Below are positions 1 to 5,974 of a stretch of DNA of 7,507 bases, piece after piece. Position 1 is the stretch's first letter. Every line of letters begins with the position of its first letter. Both the position numbers and the translations under genes were made by a program. Below the pieces are notes generated by a model. The model was given only the letters and a program-made list of their open reading frames with translations, was not told where the DNA came from and made no database searches. The DNA is from Acidobacteriaceae bacterium (GTDB lineage Bacteria > Acidobacteriota > Terriglobia > Terriglobales > Acidobacteriaceae). The stretch lies in assembly GCA_030838305.1 (NCBI GenBank), contig JAUTWY010000210.1:1-7507 (forward strand), given 5' to 3'.

Positions 1-467
1 GGCACGGCGACTAGCTTCCCCTTGACCGTATAGCTCGCGACCACATCAGGGTCTACCGAAGAGAGTTCTTTCACAAAATATGGTTTGAGGTCGAGCAAAT
101 CCTCACTCAGGGTTCCGGGCCAGATCACATCGACGCCAGACACATCCGGACTGGAGGCGCCTTTTCGGAGCAGTTCCCGCACGAGGCCTAGCTGGTCAAG
201 GGCGCTCTCCGGAGCCGGCAGATGCTTCACCCTAATTCCTGTTTGCCGCGTGAACTCTTGCAGACTTTCGTCCGGGAGCACGTTGCGTTCCGTCAGGTCG
301 TGCGACCACTCTGGATCTAGAAACGTGATCGTTACCGGTTCATCGGAAGATGGACGCGGACGATTCAGACCAAAAGCAAGCAACAAAATGCCCACTATTC
401 CGGCGATCTTTGTCCAACCCGGCCGCCCAGGGAGAACAACACCGATCTTGCGGTTCGATGCTTTCAA
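1..467 (-). CDS. ABC transporter extracellular solute-binding protein, N-terminal part (runs off left edge)
   Basis: This is the first 155 residues of a family 1 type extracellular solute-binding protein, the component that captures a substrate (often a sugar in this family) outside the membrane for an ABC importer. After a short basic N-terminus, residues 19-34 form a hydrophobic signal or anchor segment (WTKIAGIVGILLLAFGL). The mature part then starts with VTITFLDPEW and continues with a typical lobe-1 pattern, including residues 112-118 VDVIWPG and LDLKPYF at 125-131. I recall very similar N-termini in acidobacterial sugar-binding proteins; that is memory, not a search. The start chosen is TTG at 467 because GGAG lies 4 bases upstream and the hydrophobic segment then sits correctly. 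The frame stays open upstream to a TGA at 603-605, with a GTG at 512 that has no ribosome site. The C-terminus and any permease genes lie outside the window. The substrate cannot be stated. Confidence 0.8.
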   Translation of the reverse strand, partial: MKASNRKIGVVLPGRPGWTKIAGIVGILLLAFGLNRPRPSSDEPVTITFLDPEWSHDLTERNVLPDESLQEFTRQTGIRVKHLPAPESALDQLGLVRELLRKGASSPDVSGVDVIWPGTLSEDLLDLKPYFVKELSSVDPDVVASYTVKGKLVAV

Positions 468-971
468 GATTCTCCAGCTCCGATTAAATCGATCGCCACG
501 CAAAGCAGGCACGCTAAGTTTGGCGGTCGCCCGACAACCGGTCACACGGCTTTCGTCAAAAGCCCTGACGCACAATCGTTGACGCGTATTTCGAAAGGCC
601 CGTCACGAACGTTCCCTCACTGGCGACACGCTGCCTAAGAGCACCAGGTGGTCATGCTTTTTCCGTTTCGAGTTCGTTGAAGCAGCAACGTCCCACCATC
701 GGCGCTCGGGTTCCCTGGGGATAGGAGTGACTTGCCGTGCGTCAGGATGCATCGATGCACAAGAAAACAGTTGTAACTGGGGAACGCCCGAAAGGCACAT
801 TATCGTAGGCATGGATCGTAGTCCGCCCTCCCAGGCAGAGTCGGGAGCTAATGAAGGACTCAAGGAGAATCTGCGACGTTCACCAAATCAACGCTGCGAA
901 TGCTGAATTTCGACAGCCTTGCAACAAGGGAGATGTGAACCACCTGTGGTTAACATGCGATTTGAACCGTG
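468..971. other. Intergenic region without a supported gene
   Basis: About 500 bases lie between the end of the anti-sigma gene and the substrate-binding protein gene. A minus-strand frame from 863 to 603 (86 codons) is open, but its translation has no recognisable motif, odd composition and no clear ribosome site, so it is not called. The only structure I see is the inverted repeat at 934-955 with a smaller hairpin (CCTTG-CAA-CAAGG) at 918-930, both just behind the anti-sigma stop codon. I found no convincing sigma70 or sigma54 promoter for the downstream gene. Confidence 0.5.
934..955. repeat. Imperfect inverted repeat behind the operon (hairpin or operator)
   Basis: Two 10-base arms, TGTGAACCAC and GTGGTTAACA, are complementary at 9 of 10 positions and separated by only CT. 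The element begins 17 bases past the anti-sigma stop codon, and a second small hairpin (918-930) follows it. In transcripts of the operon it could fold as a terminating or RNA-stabilising hairpin, but no clear U-run follows, so a classical intrinsic terminator is not shown. The very short spacer and high symmetry also fit a dimeric regulator's operator. The symmetry is seen; the function is inference. Confidence 0.45.
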
Positions 972-1214
972 TTAGCTGCGGCCTGTTCGCAGCCTCGCCA
1001 TGACACGGTCTATGATTGGCTCGGAGACGCTTTCCGGCAATTCGAACGAACTACTTTCTGTCACGAGCTTTACAGTCTTACGGCTGGAATCGTACAGCAC
1101 ATGGCAAGCGCGGCATTGGGACACGTGCAATTCAAGCTCCTGACGGACCTCTGGCGAGATCCGATTCTCAAGGTAGTCTCCGAACTCAGCCAAGAATTCC
1201 TCGCAGCTGATCAT
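972..1214 (-). CDS. Small zinc-binding (ZAS/zf-HC2 type) anti-sigma factor
   Basis: This 80-aa protein carries the zinc-binding anti-sigma signature H30-x3-C34-x2-C37, with Cys4 as a likely further ligand, inside an N-terminal helical region like that of RsrA/ChrR-type anti-sigma domains. Such domains wrap around an ECF sigma factor and block its binding to RNA polymerase; in the redox-type members, loss of zinc releases the sigma. No transmembrane segment follows: the rest of the protein is short and polar, so it is expected to be cytoplasmic and to answer an internal signal. Its ATG is preceded by AAGGGG at a 7-base spacing, and it overlaps the end of the sigma gene by 29 bp, which points to translational coupling and a matched ratio. 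The natural partner is the sigma domain of the upstream fusion protein. The family call is firm; the partner and signal are inferred from position. Confidence 0.85.
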   Translation of the reverse strand: MISCEEFLAEFGDYLENRISPEVRQELELHVSQCRACHVLYDSSRKTVKLVTESSSFELPESVSEPIIDRVMARLRTGRS

Positions 1215-3033
1215 TGAGCTGCCCCTTAACGCTGGTCATGAAGTGCGGCGAGAGCCACTCTCGCAGCATTAGTCGGGCCCTTAACAACCGCGTCTTTACT
1301 GCAGGGACGCTTAGTCCCAACTGCCGCGCAACCTCATCCGTCGAAAGCTGTTGGATATCTCGGAGCATCACCACGACGCGGTAGTTTGCGGGAAGCGCCA
1401 ATATCCCCCTTTCAACGAGCTGCCTCATTTCCGATTTAGAATAGAGCTCCTCCGGGTTGTCCTGCCACGCCCTGACCTGACGAGGGCGAAAGTCCCGCTC
1501 TTCGTTGCACACCGCTTCATCTAAGCTCTCAAAATGTTTTCCGCGTCGTAATCGTTGAAACGCCGTATTCCTGGCGATACTCACCAGCCAAGTCGAAAAC
1601 TTCGAGCGACCTTGGAATCCGTCGATGTGCTTGAACACACTCAAGAGAGTATCCTGCATGGCATCCTGCGCATCGGCTGGGTTGCCAAGGATTGCTGTCA
1701 GAGTGCGATAAATCAACTGGCCGTGGTGACGAGCCAACTCTTCGAAAGCCTCCAGCTTCCCACTCTGCGCCTGGGCAACCAATCCAGCTTCCGTGTCCTG
1801 TAGTGTGTCGACGAGATGCACTACGCCCCCGGCCTGAATAGGAGGCTGGGCACCACCGGAAAGATGCACTTTATTTTCGAAGTCCGGAGGTGGCTCAAAA
1901 TCGGGCTCAATTCCGAGTCCCATTTGAAGGGTATTTGCGAAATTATTGAGAGCAGTGACCACCTCGCATTCCAAGATCTGTTCCTCGGTGAAACCAAGTG
2001 TTTGAAGCTTGACAACATCTTTGCGGGAAAACTCTGAAACACGCGTTCCCAATTTGACGGCGAAGTCCAGTAGTGCTCTATCGGATTCCGACAGGTTGGA
2101 CTCATGATGGTCCACGGCAATCTGGTCGCCTTCTTCCGCGGGCATACCCAAGCCGCGCAAAAGGTTGCAATGCATCGCGACGCAATAAGAGTTGAGGTTC
2201 GCTGCTGATACGGCCAGCAGAATGCATTCCTTTTGCACTCGTGTCAGGACATCTTCAGGTAGCAGAATCCTGTCCACTGCTTCCAGCTCCGCTTCAAGCA
2301 AGTCGGGCCGCAACGTCTGAGCGCGGAAGAAGTTCGGTATGAATCCGTGACTCTTCTGAACGATGGCAAAAGGTCCAAACGTCTTGGAGCTTAGGTATGG
2401 AGCGGGCACGTACGGCCCTTTATTTCGTTCCGCTTCATGAATCCCGGGCGACGGGATATGGAGCGCTACGTCACGCGGAGGAGCGATTCTCGTCGAAGCG
2501 AGCTTCCGCGGTCCGAAATCTGCTTCCGGACCCAACCCCACGGATAGCGTGCAGCGGTAGACGGCTAAGGCGGTCACGACGACGGCTTCAAGTATTAACT
2601 CGTCCTCGAATCCGCATGCCCGCAACGCTTCGATGTCTTCCGAGCACATTGAGGGAGCGTAGCGGCTTAATTTGAGACAAAATTGCAGCAAGGCTAAGTC
2701 AGCTAGCGGGAGGTCTGCGCGATGGCAGTCATTCAAGAGGTCATCGATTTGACCCTCCGACATGCCAAGCAAAGACAGGACTTTACTCTCCAGGGCCACG
2801 CAATACGTGTCGTGTCGATCAGCTGCAATGCTTAGAAGGATTCGTTCCTTATGTACTCGCGAAATCGCTCCTCCCGGTGAACGCACGGCACTTTCAAGCT
2901 TCGCCTGGGCCTCGATGACGCGAGGTAATAAGGTCTGCGCATAGAGGAGATTGGGGACGAATCCGAGGGCCTCTTGAAACGCGGCAAAGGGGCCGAATTC
3001 CTCTTCCAGTCTGACTTCGCCGAGAAAGCTCAA
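1186..3033 (-). CDS. Fusion protein: two AhpD/CMD-like domains plus ECF sigma-70 factor
   Basis: The 615-aa product has three modules. Residues about 13-175 and 218-382 are a tandem pair of carboxymuconolactone decarboxylase/AhpD-like all-helical domains, clearly duplicated: both open with FGPF and have GF(V/I)PN, a KE helix, and YCVA followed by a Leu-rich helix. Residues about 415-592 are an ECF sigma factor: region 2 around DAQDAMQDTLLSVF and STWLVSIARNTAFQRLRR (454-497), and region 4 around LPANYRVVVMLRD to GLSVPAVKTRLLRAR (547-587). In AhpD the catalytic set is Glu...Cys-x2-Cys-x3-His. Here domain 1 keeps E63 and C78 but has D75 and E82 in place of the first Cys and the His. Domain 2 keeps E269, C284 and H288 but has N281 for the first Cys. 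I infer redox or ligand sensing rather than full peroxidase activity. Start is TTG at 3033, supported by GGAGG 8 bases upstream and a TTGA overlap with the preceding gene. A free sigma from an internal GTG at 1821 is possible. Confidence 0.88.
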   Translation of the reverse strand: MSFLGEVRLEEEFGPFAAFQEALGFVPNLLYAQTLLPRVIEAQAKLESAVRSPGGAISRVHKERILLSIAADRHDTYCVALESKVLSLLGMSEGQIDDLLNDCHRADLPLADLALLQFCLKLSRYAPSMCSEDIEALRACGFEDELILEAVVVTALAVYRCTLSVGLGPEADFGPRKLASTRIAPPRDVALHIPSPGIHEAERNKGPYVPAPYLSSKTFGPFAIVQKSHGFIPNFFRAQTLRPDLLEAELEAVDRILLPEDVLTRVQKECILLAVSAANLNSYCVAMHCNLLRGLGMPAEEGDQIAVDHHESNLSESDRALLDFAVKLGTRVSEFSRKDVVKLQTLGFTEEQILECEVVTALNNFANTLQMGLGIEPDFEPPPDFENKVHLSGGAQPPIQAGGVVHLVDTLQDTEAGLVAQAQSGKLEAFEELARHHGQLIYRTLTAILGNPADAQDAMQDTLLSVFKHIDGFQGRSKFSTWLVSIARNTAFQRLRRGKHFESLDEAVCNEERDFRPRQVRAWQDNPEELYSKSEMRQLVERGILALPANYRVVVMLRDIQQLSTDEVARQLGLSVPAVKTRLLRARLMLREWLSPHFMTSVKGQLNDQLRGILG

Positions 3034-3290
3034 TCGCCCACCCTCCGGTTGTGAATTGCGCGCGCCACGAGTTCCTTTCCTGTGCCGGTTTCGCCCAGAA
3101 GCAAGACTGTCGCGCCGCCCCTCGCCACGGTGTCCACGAGACGTAGTACGTGTCGCAGATCAGCACATTTTCCCACGATCCCATCAAAGCCCGTCTGTGC
3201 TTTGAGACAAGGTTCAAGCGGGTCACCAGCTGGGCTCGTGGTGTCGTCGAGTTCTGCGATGCCATTCAAGTTCATATCGGTCTCAGTCAT
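3030..3290 (-). CDS. Truncated sigma54-activator AAA+ domain protein (ends just after Walker A)
   Basis: The 86-aa product begins with an acidic, low-similarity stretch (residues 1-33). It then enters a sigma54-activator AAA+ domain: FDGIVGKCADLRHVLRLV, then VLLLGETGTGKE (Walker A) and LVARAIHNRR. It stops three codons later. Walker B, GAFTGA, the arginine finger and the DNA-binding domain are all absent, and no other frame downstream continues the domain, so it cannot activate sigma54 as such. The start at 3290 is chosen because its ATG forms an ATGA overlap with the STAS stop; the frame is open upstream to 3365 inside the STAS gene. Its stop overlaps the next start as TTGA, and its last codons supply that gene's GGAGG ribosome site. 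It may be a deletion remnant kept for translational coupling, or a small P-loop protein that interferes with the full activator. The homology is clear; the function is unknown. Confidence 0.7.
   Translation of the reverse strand: MTETDMNLNGIAELDDTTSPAGDPLEPCLKAQTGFDGIVGKCADLRHVLRLVDTVARGGATVLLLGETGTGKELVARAIHNRRVGD
3042..3046 (-). promoter_or_regulatory. Ribosome binding site deciding the TTG start of the CMD-sigma fusion gene
   Basis: GGAGG on the minus strand lies 8 bases before the TTG at 3033-3031. It is embedded in the last sense codons (AAC CGG AGG) of the truncated AAA+ gene, whose stop overlaps the TTG. Arrival of ribosomes at this stop could drive reinitiation. Confidence 0.7.
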
Positions 3291-3598
3291 CCTTGGTTGC
3301 GTTTGGTCGACGGTCTCTCGCTGACCTTTGACCGTCGAAGTCCGGCCCTTTCTTGCTCGATCCATTCGTTAACATATGAGGGGCAGTTCTCGATCTGGAT
3401 GCCTTTTGCCTGGCAGCCAACTAGAAACTTCACCGCATCCCGGTCTACCAGTGTCACATCTCTGAGATTCAGTACTATCTGCTGATCGCTTGATTCCAAA
3501 TCAAGCAGTCGCTGCAATTCGGAGAGGTCTTCGATTTCGATTCGACCGCTTAGAGTGAGGACAATTCTTCCATTCGAAGTCCGCTCGATCTTGAGCAT
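3287..3598 (-). CDS. STAS-domain protein (anti-anti-sigma-like)
   Basis: This is a 103-aa protein whose first 85 residues or so fit a single STAS domain: the strand IVLTLSGRI (12-20), then EDLSELQRLLDLE, the strand QIVLNLRDV (40-48), and the loop VDRDAVKFL (51-59). STAS proteins such as SpoIIAA bind anti-sigma kinases and are switched by phosphorylation of a Ser in a D-S-S-G motif. Here that loop reads D52-R53-D54-A55, so the phosphorylatable Ser appears to be replaced by Asp, which would lock or bypass the usual switch. The C-terminal tail (about 86-103) is basic and polar. ATG at 3598 has AGGAGG at 3603-3608, 4 bases upstream. It is the first gene of the operon, directly behind the predicted sigma54 promoter, and its stop overlaps the next start as ATGA. 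No RsbW-type kinase is in the window, so its partner is unknown; the ECF sigma or anti-sigma encoded downstream is the obvious candidate. Confidence 0.82.
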   Translation of the reverse strand: MLKIERTSNGRIVLTLSGRIEIEDLSELQRLLDLESSDQQIVLNLRDVTLVDRDAVKFLVGCQAKGIQIENCPSYVNEWIEQERAGLRRSKVSERPSTKRNQG

Positions 3599-3602
3599 TG
3601 GC

Positions 3603-3608
3603 CCTCCT
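3603..3608 (-). promoter_or_regulatory. Strong ribosome binding site of the STAS gene
   Basis: AGGAGG on the minus strand, 4 bases before ATG at 3598. It falls within the short leader expected from the predicted sigma54 promoter at 3628-3643. Confidence 0.75.
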
Positions 3609-3627
3609 CGACCACCCTAGCTCCACT

Positions 3628-3643
3628 TGCAATAGCTGGTCCT
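3628..3643 (-). promoter_or_regulatory. Candidate sigma54 (-24/-12) promoter of the STAS-AAA-CMD/sigma-antisigma operon
   Basis: On the minus strand the site reads AGGACCAGCTATTGCA. It has the invariant GG and GC dinucleotides exactly 10 bases apart and a full TTGCA at the -12 element, matching 8 of the 12 defined positions of the TGGCACG-N4-TTGCA consensus. The start point would lie near 3617, giving a leader of about 20 bases that still holds the complete AGGAGG site. It sits between a sigma54 activator gene and the operon, which makes activation by that protein likely. The sequence match is seen directly; use of the promoter is inference. Confidence 0.6.
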
Positions 3644-3696
3644 TTTGTAAGTTAATGAAAATGCGGAGCCTACTGGTGAAGGTGCTTTGTAAATGG

Positions 3697-3719
3697 CGCG
3701 AATTCGCGGGGTTTTCGCG
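3697..3719. promoter_or_regulatory. CGCGAA half-site cluster, candidate upstream activating sequence
   Basis: On the minus strand there are two direct copies of CGCGAA whose starts are 11 bases apart (3719-3714 and 3708-3703). The second abuts an inverted copy, making the perfect palindrome CGCGAATTCGCG at 3697-3708. The cluster lies about 80-100 bp upstream of the predicted sigma54 start point and 11 bp past the activator's stop codon, the usual distance for an enhancer-binding-protein site. The spacing of about one helical turn suits cooperative binding of dimers. A lone 12-bp palindrome could arise by chance in 7.5 kb; the third copy and the position are what give it weight. Confidence 0.4.
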
Positions 3720-3730
3720 GACTTGGCGAG

Positions 3731-5974
3731 CTACTTCTCGGTCACTTTAAAACGGTACTTATTGATCCGCAGCGAGCGGATCTTGGTTTCGAGGGTCGAT
3801 GGGGGAAGGCCCAGTTTAGCAGCTGCGCCGGTGGCACCGGATACTTTGCCTCCGCATTCGGCTAAGGTCTCTTCAATTAACGCTTTCTCATCGGCTAAAG
3901 GCCTCTGGAAAGGATGTTGAGCTACTCGGACCGCCTGAGAAGATTCCGGGGACAGCCAACTCTCCTCAACGACCAAGCTTCCTTTTTCATGGACAATAAC
4001 CGCTCGCTCAATCACATTTTGAAGTTCTCTGATGTTCCCGGGCCACGAGTATGACTTCAAGAGTTCCAACGATTTCGATTGTATTCCCTTGATGTCTCGA
4101 CCTGCTCTCCGTGCGTACCGACTGATGAAGTATTCCACTAGCGTCGGAATATCTTCTCGTCGTTCACGGAGAGGGGGAATCTGAATCGGGAAAACATGGA
4201 GACGATAAAAGAGATCTCTACGAAATGTGTCAACGGCCAGACCTGCTCGCAGATCGCGATTCGTTGCCGCGATCACGCGCACATCCGCTCGAATTGGCTG
4301 GCCGCCCCCCACGCGTTCAAATTCCCTCTCTTGCAGGACGCGCAGGAGAGCAACCTGCGCGTCCGGGGGGAGCTCTCCCACTTCATCGAGGAAAATCGTG
4401 CCGCCCTCTGCAATCTCAAAACGCCCGAGACGTCGCTGAAAAGCACCGGTGAAAGCTCCTTTTTCGTGACCGAAAAGCTCCGAGGCAATTAAGGAGTCTG
4501 GGATCGCGGCACAGTTAACAGCGACGAAAGCCTGCGAAGAACGGGCAGACCTCTTGTGGATGGCGCGCGCAATCAGCTCTTTTCCTGTACCGGTTTCTCC
4601 TGTGAGGAGGACCGTCGAATCTGTCGGGGCGACTTTCACAACACTCGAAAGAACAGCTTCCAAGGCCGGCGATGAGCCTACAATTTCCTCGAACATGAGG
4701 GCCTGATCGATTTGCTCCCGGAGCGCCACGTTTTCATCTTGAAGGCGATCTTTCAAGCGCTTAATCTCCTCGAAGGCCTTTTCCAATTCAGTTCTGGCCT
4801 GCCAGTGTTCAGTCACATCCATTGCAGTGCCGAGGAATTCCACGCTTGCTCCTGACTGGCTCACGACTGGATGGCCGATCGACCGGAGATGCTTGACTCT
4901 GCCCGATTCACCTCTTTGCGCATGAGCCACAACGTGCACATTTTTGACAGAGCCATCAGGCATCAGTAAGCGGCGTTCAAAATCAAAATCGTTCCCATGC
5001 TGTGCAGCTTGCTCGATGGCCTCTTTCACAACGCAAGTATCTTCGGGATGAATCCGCCGGAGCATGAGTTCCAAAGTCGGATTTGTGGTCCGGTCGTAAT
5101 CAAAGATCCGAAAGGTTTCTTCCGACCAAATCATTTCGCCTGTGGCGGCATTCCAACCAAAGCTGCCGGTTTGGCTCAGCTTTTGGGCCTCGAGCAGATA
5201 GGCTTCGCTACGACGCAAGTTCTCTTCTGCTTTCTTGCGCCCATCAATATCGGTAAGAAGGAAGTACCATCGAATAATGTTGCCTTCAGCGTCGCGTAGA
5301 GCGGTTCCCCGCGAGTGAAACCAGCGGTATACGCCGTCGGCCCGGCGGACACGATGCTCGTAGTCAAAGGCTTCTCCGGTTTTCAACGAGTGCCCCCACA
5401 GGGCTAAAGTCCGTTCGCGATCATCCGGATGCACAAGCGAAACCCAATCCTTTTTTACTTCCTCAAAGGTCTTGCCAAAAAAATCCAGTACCCGTTGACT
5501 GACGAGTTCGACTTCACCGTTTGCAGTCGTCGCATTCACGAGGCCGGGAATGCTATCGACGATGAGGCGGAAGTTCTGCTCGCTCGCTCGCAGCACCTCC
5601 TCAGCGCGTTTGCGATCTTCAAGATCAGTATTCGTTCCGTACCACTTGACGACTTTTCCCGATTCGTCATGCCAGGGGCTTCCGCGGAACAAGAACCATC
5701 GAAACTCCCCGTCGAAGCGCCGAAAGCGACCCTCCATTTCGAACGGCTGGCCGGAATTCAGGGCTTCCTTGTATTTGGCCAGCATGCGCGGGACGTCATC
5801 TGGATGAATCGCAACCAAGAAGCCCCAATCCACCGCTTGTTCCCTGGAAAGACCGGTATAATCCAACCAGCGCCGATTGAAAAATTCAGCGGAACCATCC
5901 CGACGAACGACCCATGCAAGCGTGGGGATCGTGTCAACTACAAGTCGCAACTGGTTCGCAACCTTGGCTTTCAC
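3731..5974 (-). CDS. PAS-containing sigma54-dependent enhancer-binding regulator, main part (PAS3-PAS5, AAA+, HTH)
   Basis: Counted from the GTG at 5974 this is 747 aa. Three PAS domains with HPDD/HPED-type motifs occupy about 8-127, 135-252 and 267-390. A coiled-coil linker (392-425) follows, then a complete sigma54-interaction AAA+ domain: Walker A GETGTGKE (459-466), the sigma54 contact loop GAFTGA (506-511), Walker B GGTIFLDE (524-531), AATNRDL (569-575), arginine-finger region FRRDLFYRL (584-592) and WPGNIREL (644-651). A Fis-type HTH (about 694-742) ends it. It should bind upstream sites and use ATP to open sigma54 promoters in response to a PAS-sensed signal. There is no receiver and no histidine kinase domain, so sensing is direct. 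The frame is open to 6133, but its first 53 residues (5975-6133) are the wrong frame of PAS2; the true N-terminus is in the adjacent fragment, lost to a frameshift. GTG 5974 has GAGGAG 10 bases upstream and could restart translation. The adjacent operon is its likely target. Confidence 0.85.
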   Translation of the reverse strand: MKAKVANQLRLVVDTIPTLAWVVRRDGSAEFFNRRWLDYTGLSREQAVDWGFLVAIHPDDVPRMLAKYKEALNSGQPFEMEGRFRRFDGEFRWFLFRGSPWHDESGKVVKWYGTNTDLEDRKRAEEVLRASEQNFRLIVDSIPGLVNATTANGEVELVSQRVLDFFGKTFEEVKKDWVSLVHPDDRERTLALWGHSLKTGEAFDYEHRVRRADGVYRWFHSRGTALRDAEGNIIRWYFLLTDIDGRKKAEENLRRSEAYLLEAQKLSQTGSFGWNAATGEMIWSEETFRIFDYDRTTNPTLELMLRRIHPEDTCVVKEAIEQAAQHGNDFDFERRLLMPDGSVKNVHVVAHAQRGESGRVKHLRSIGHPVVSQSGASVEFLGTAMDVTEHWQARTELEKAFEEIKRLKDRLQDENVALREQIDQALMFEEIVGSSPALEAVLSSVVKVAPTDSTVLLTGETGTGKELIARAIHKRSARSSQAFVAVNCAAIPDSLIASELFGHEKGAFTGAFQRRLGRFEIAEGGTIFLDEVGELPPDAQVALLRVLQEREFERVGGGQPIRADVRVIAATNRDLRAGLAVDTFRRDLFYRLHVFPIQIPPLRERREDIPTLVEYFISRYARRAGRDIKGIQSKSLELLKSYSWPGNIRELQNVIERAVIVHEKGSLVVEESWLSPESSQAVRVAQHPFQRPLADEKALIEETLAECGGKVSGATGAAAKLGLPPSTLETKIRSLRINKYRFKVTEK

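Noticed and set aside
530..560. TTGACG near 560 on the minus strand as a -35 box for the substrate-binding protein gene
   Set aside because: No acceptable -10 sequence occurs at a 16-18 base spacing.
85..582. 165-codon plus-strand open frame at the left end
   Set aside because: It is antisense to the substrate-binding protein gene and is Arg/Ser-rich like a shadow frame.
748..759. Perfect 12-bp palindrome TGCATCGATGCA
   Set aside because: One or two perfect 12-bp palindromes are expected by chance in a window of this size, and nothing around it suggests a role.
603..863. 86-codon open frame on the minus strand, in frame with the substrate-binding protein and separated from it by one TGA
   Set aside because: Its translation has no family motif and no clear ribosome site; the shared frame can arise by chance, and the real protein has a good TTG start and signal segment at 467.
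3291..3365. Upstream start (3365) for the truncated AAA+ protein
   Set aside because: The extra 25 residues lie wholly inside the STAS gene; the ATGA junction at 3290-3287 gives a simpler start.
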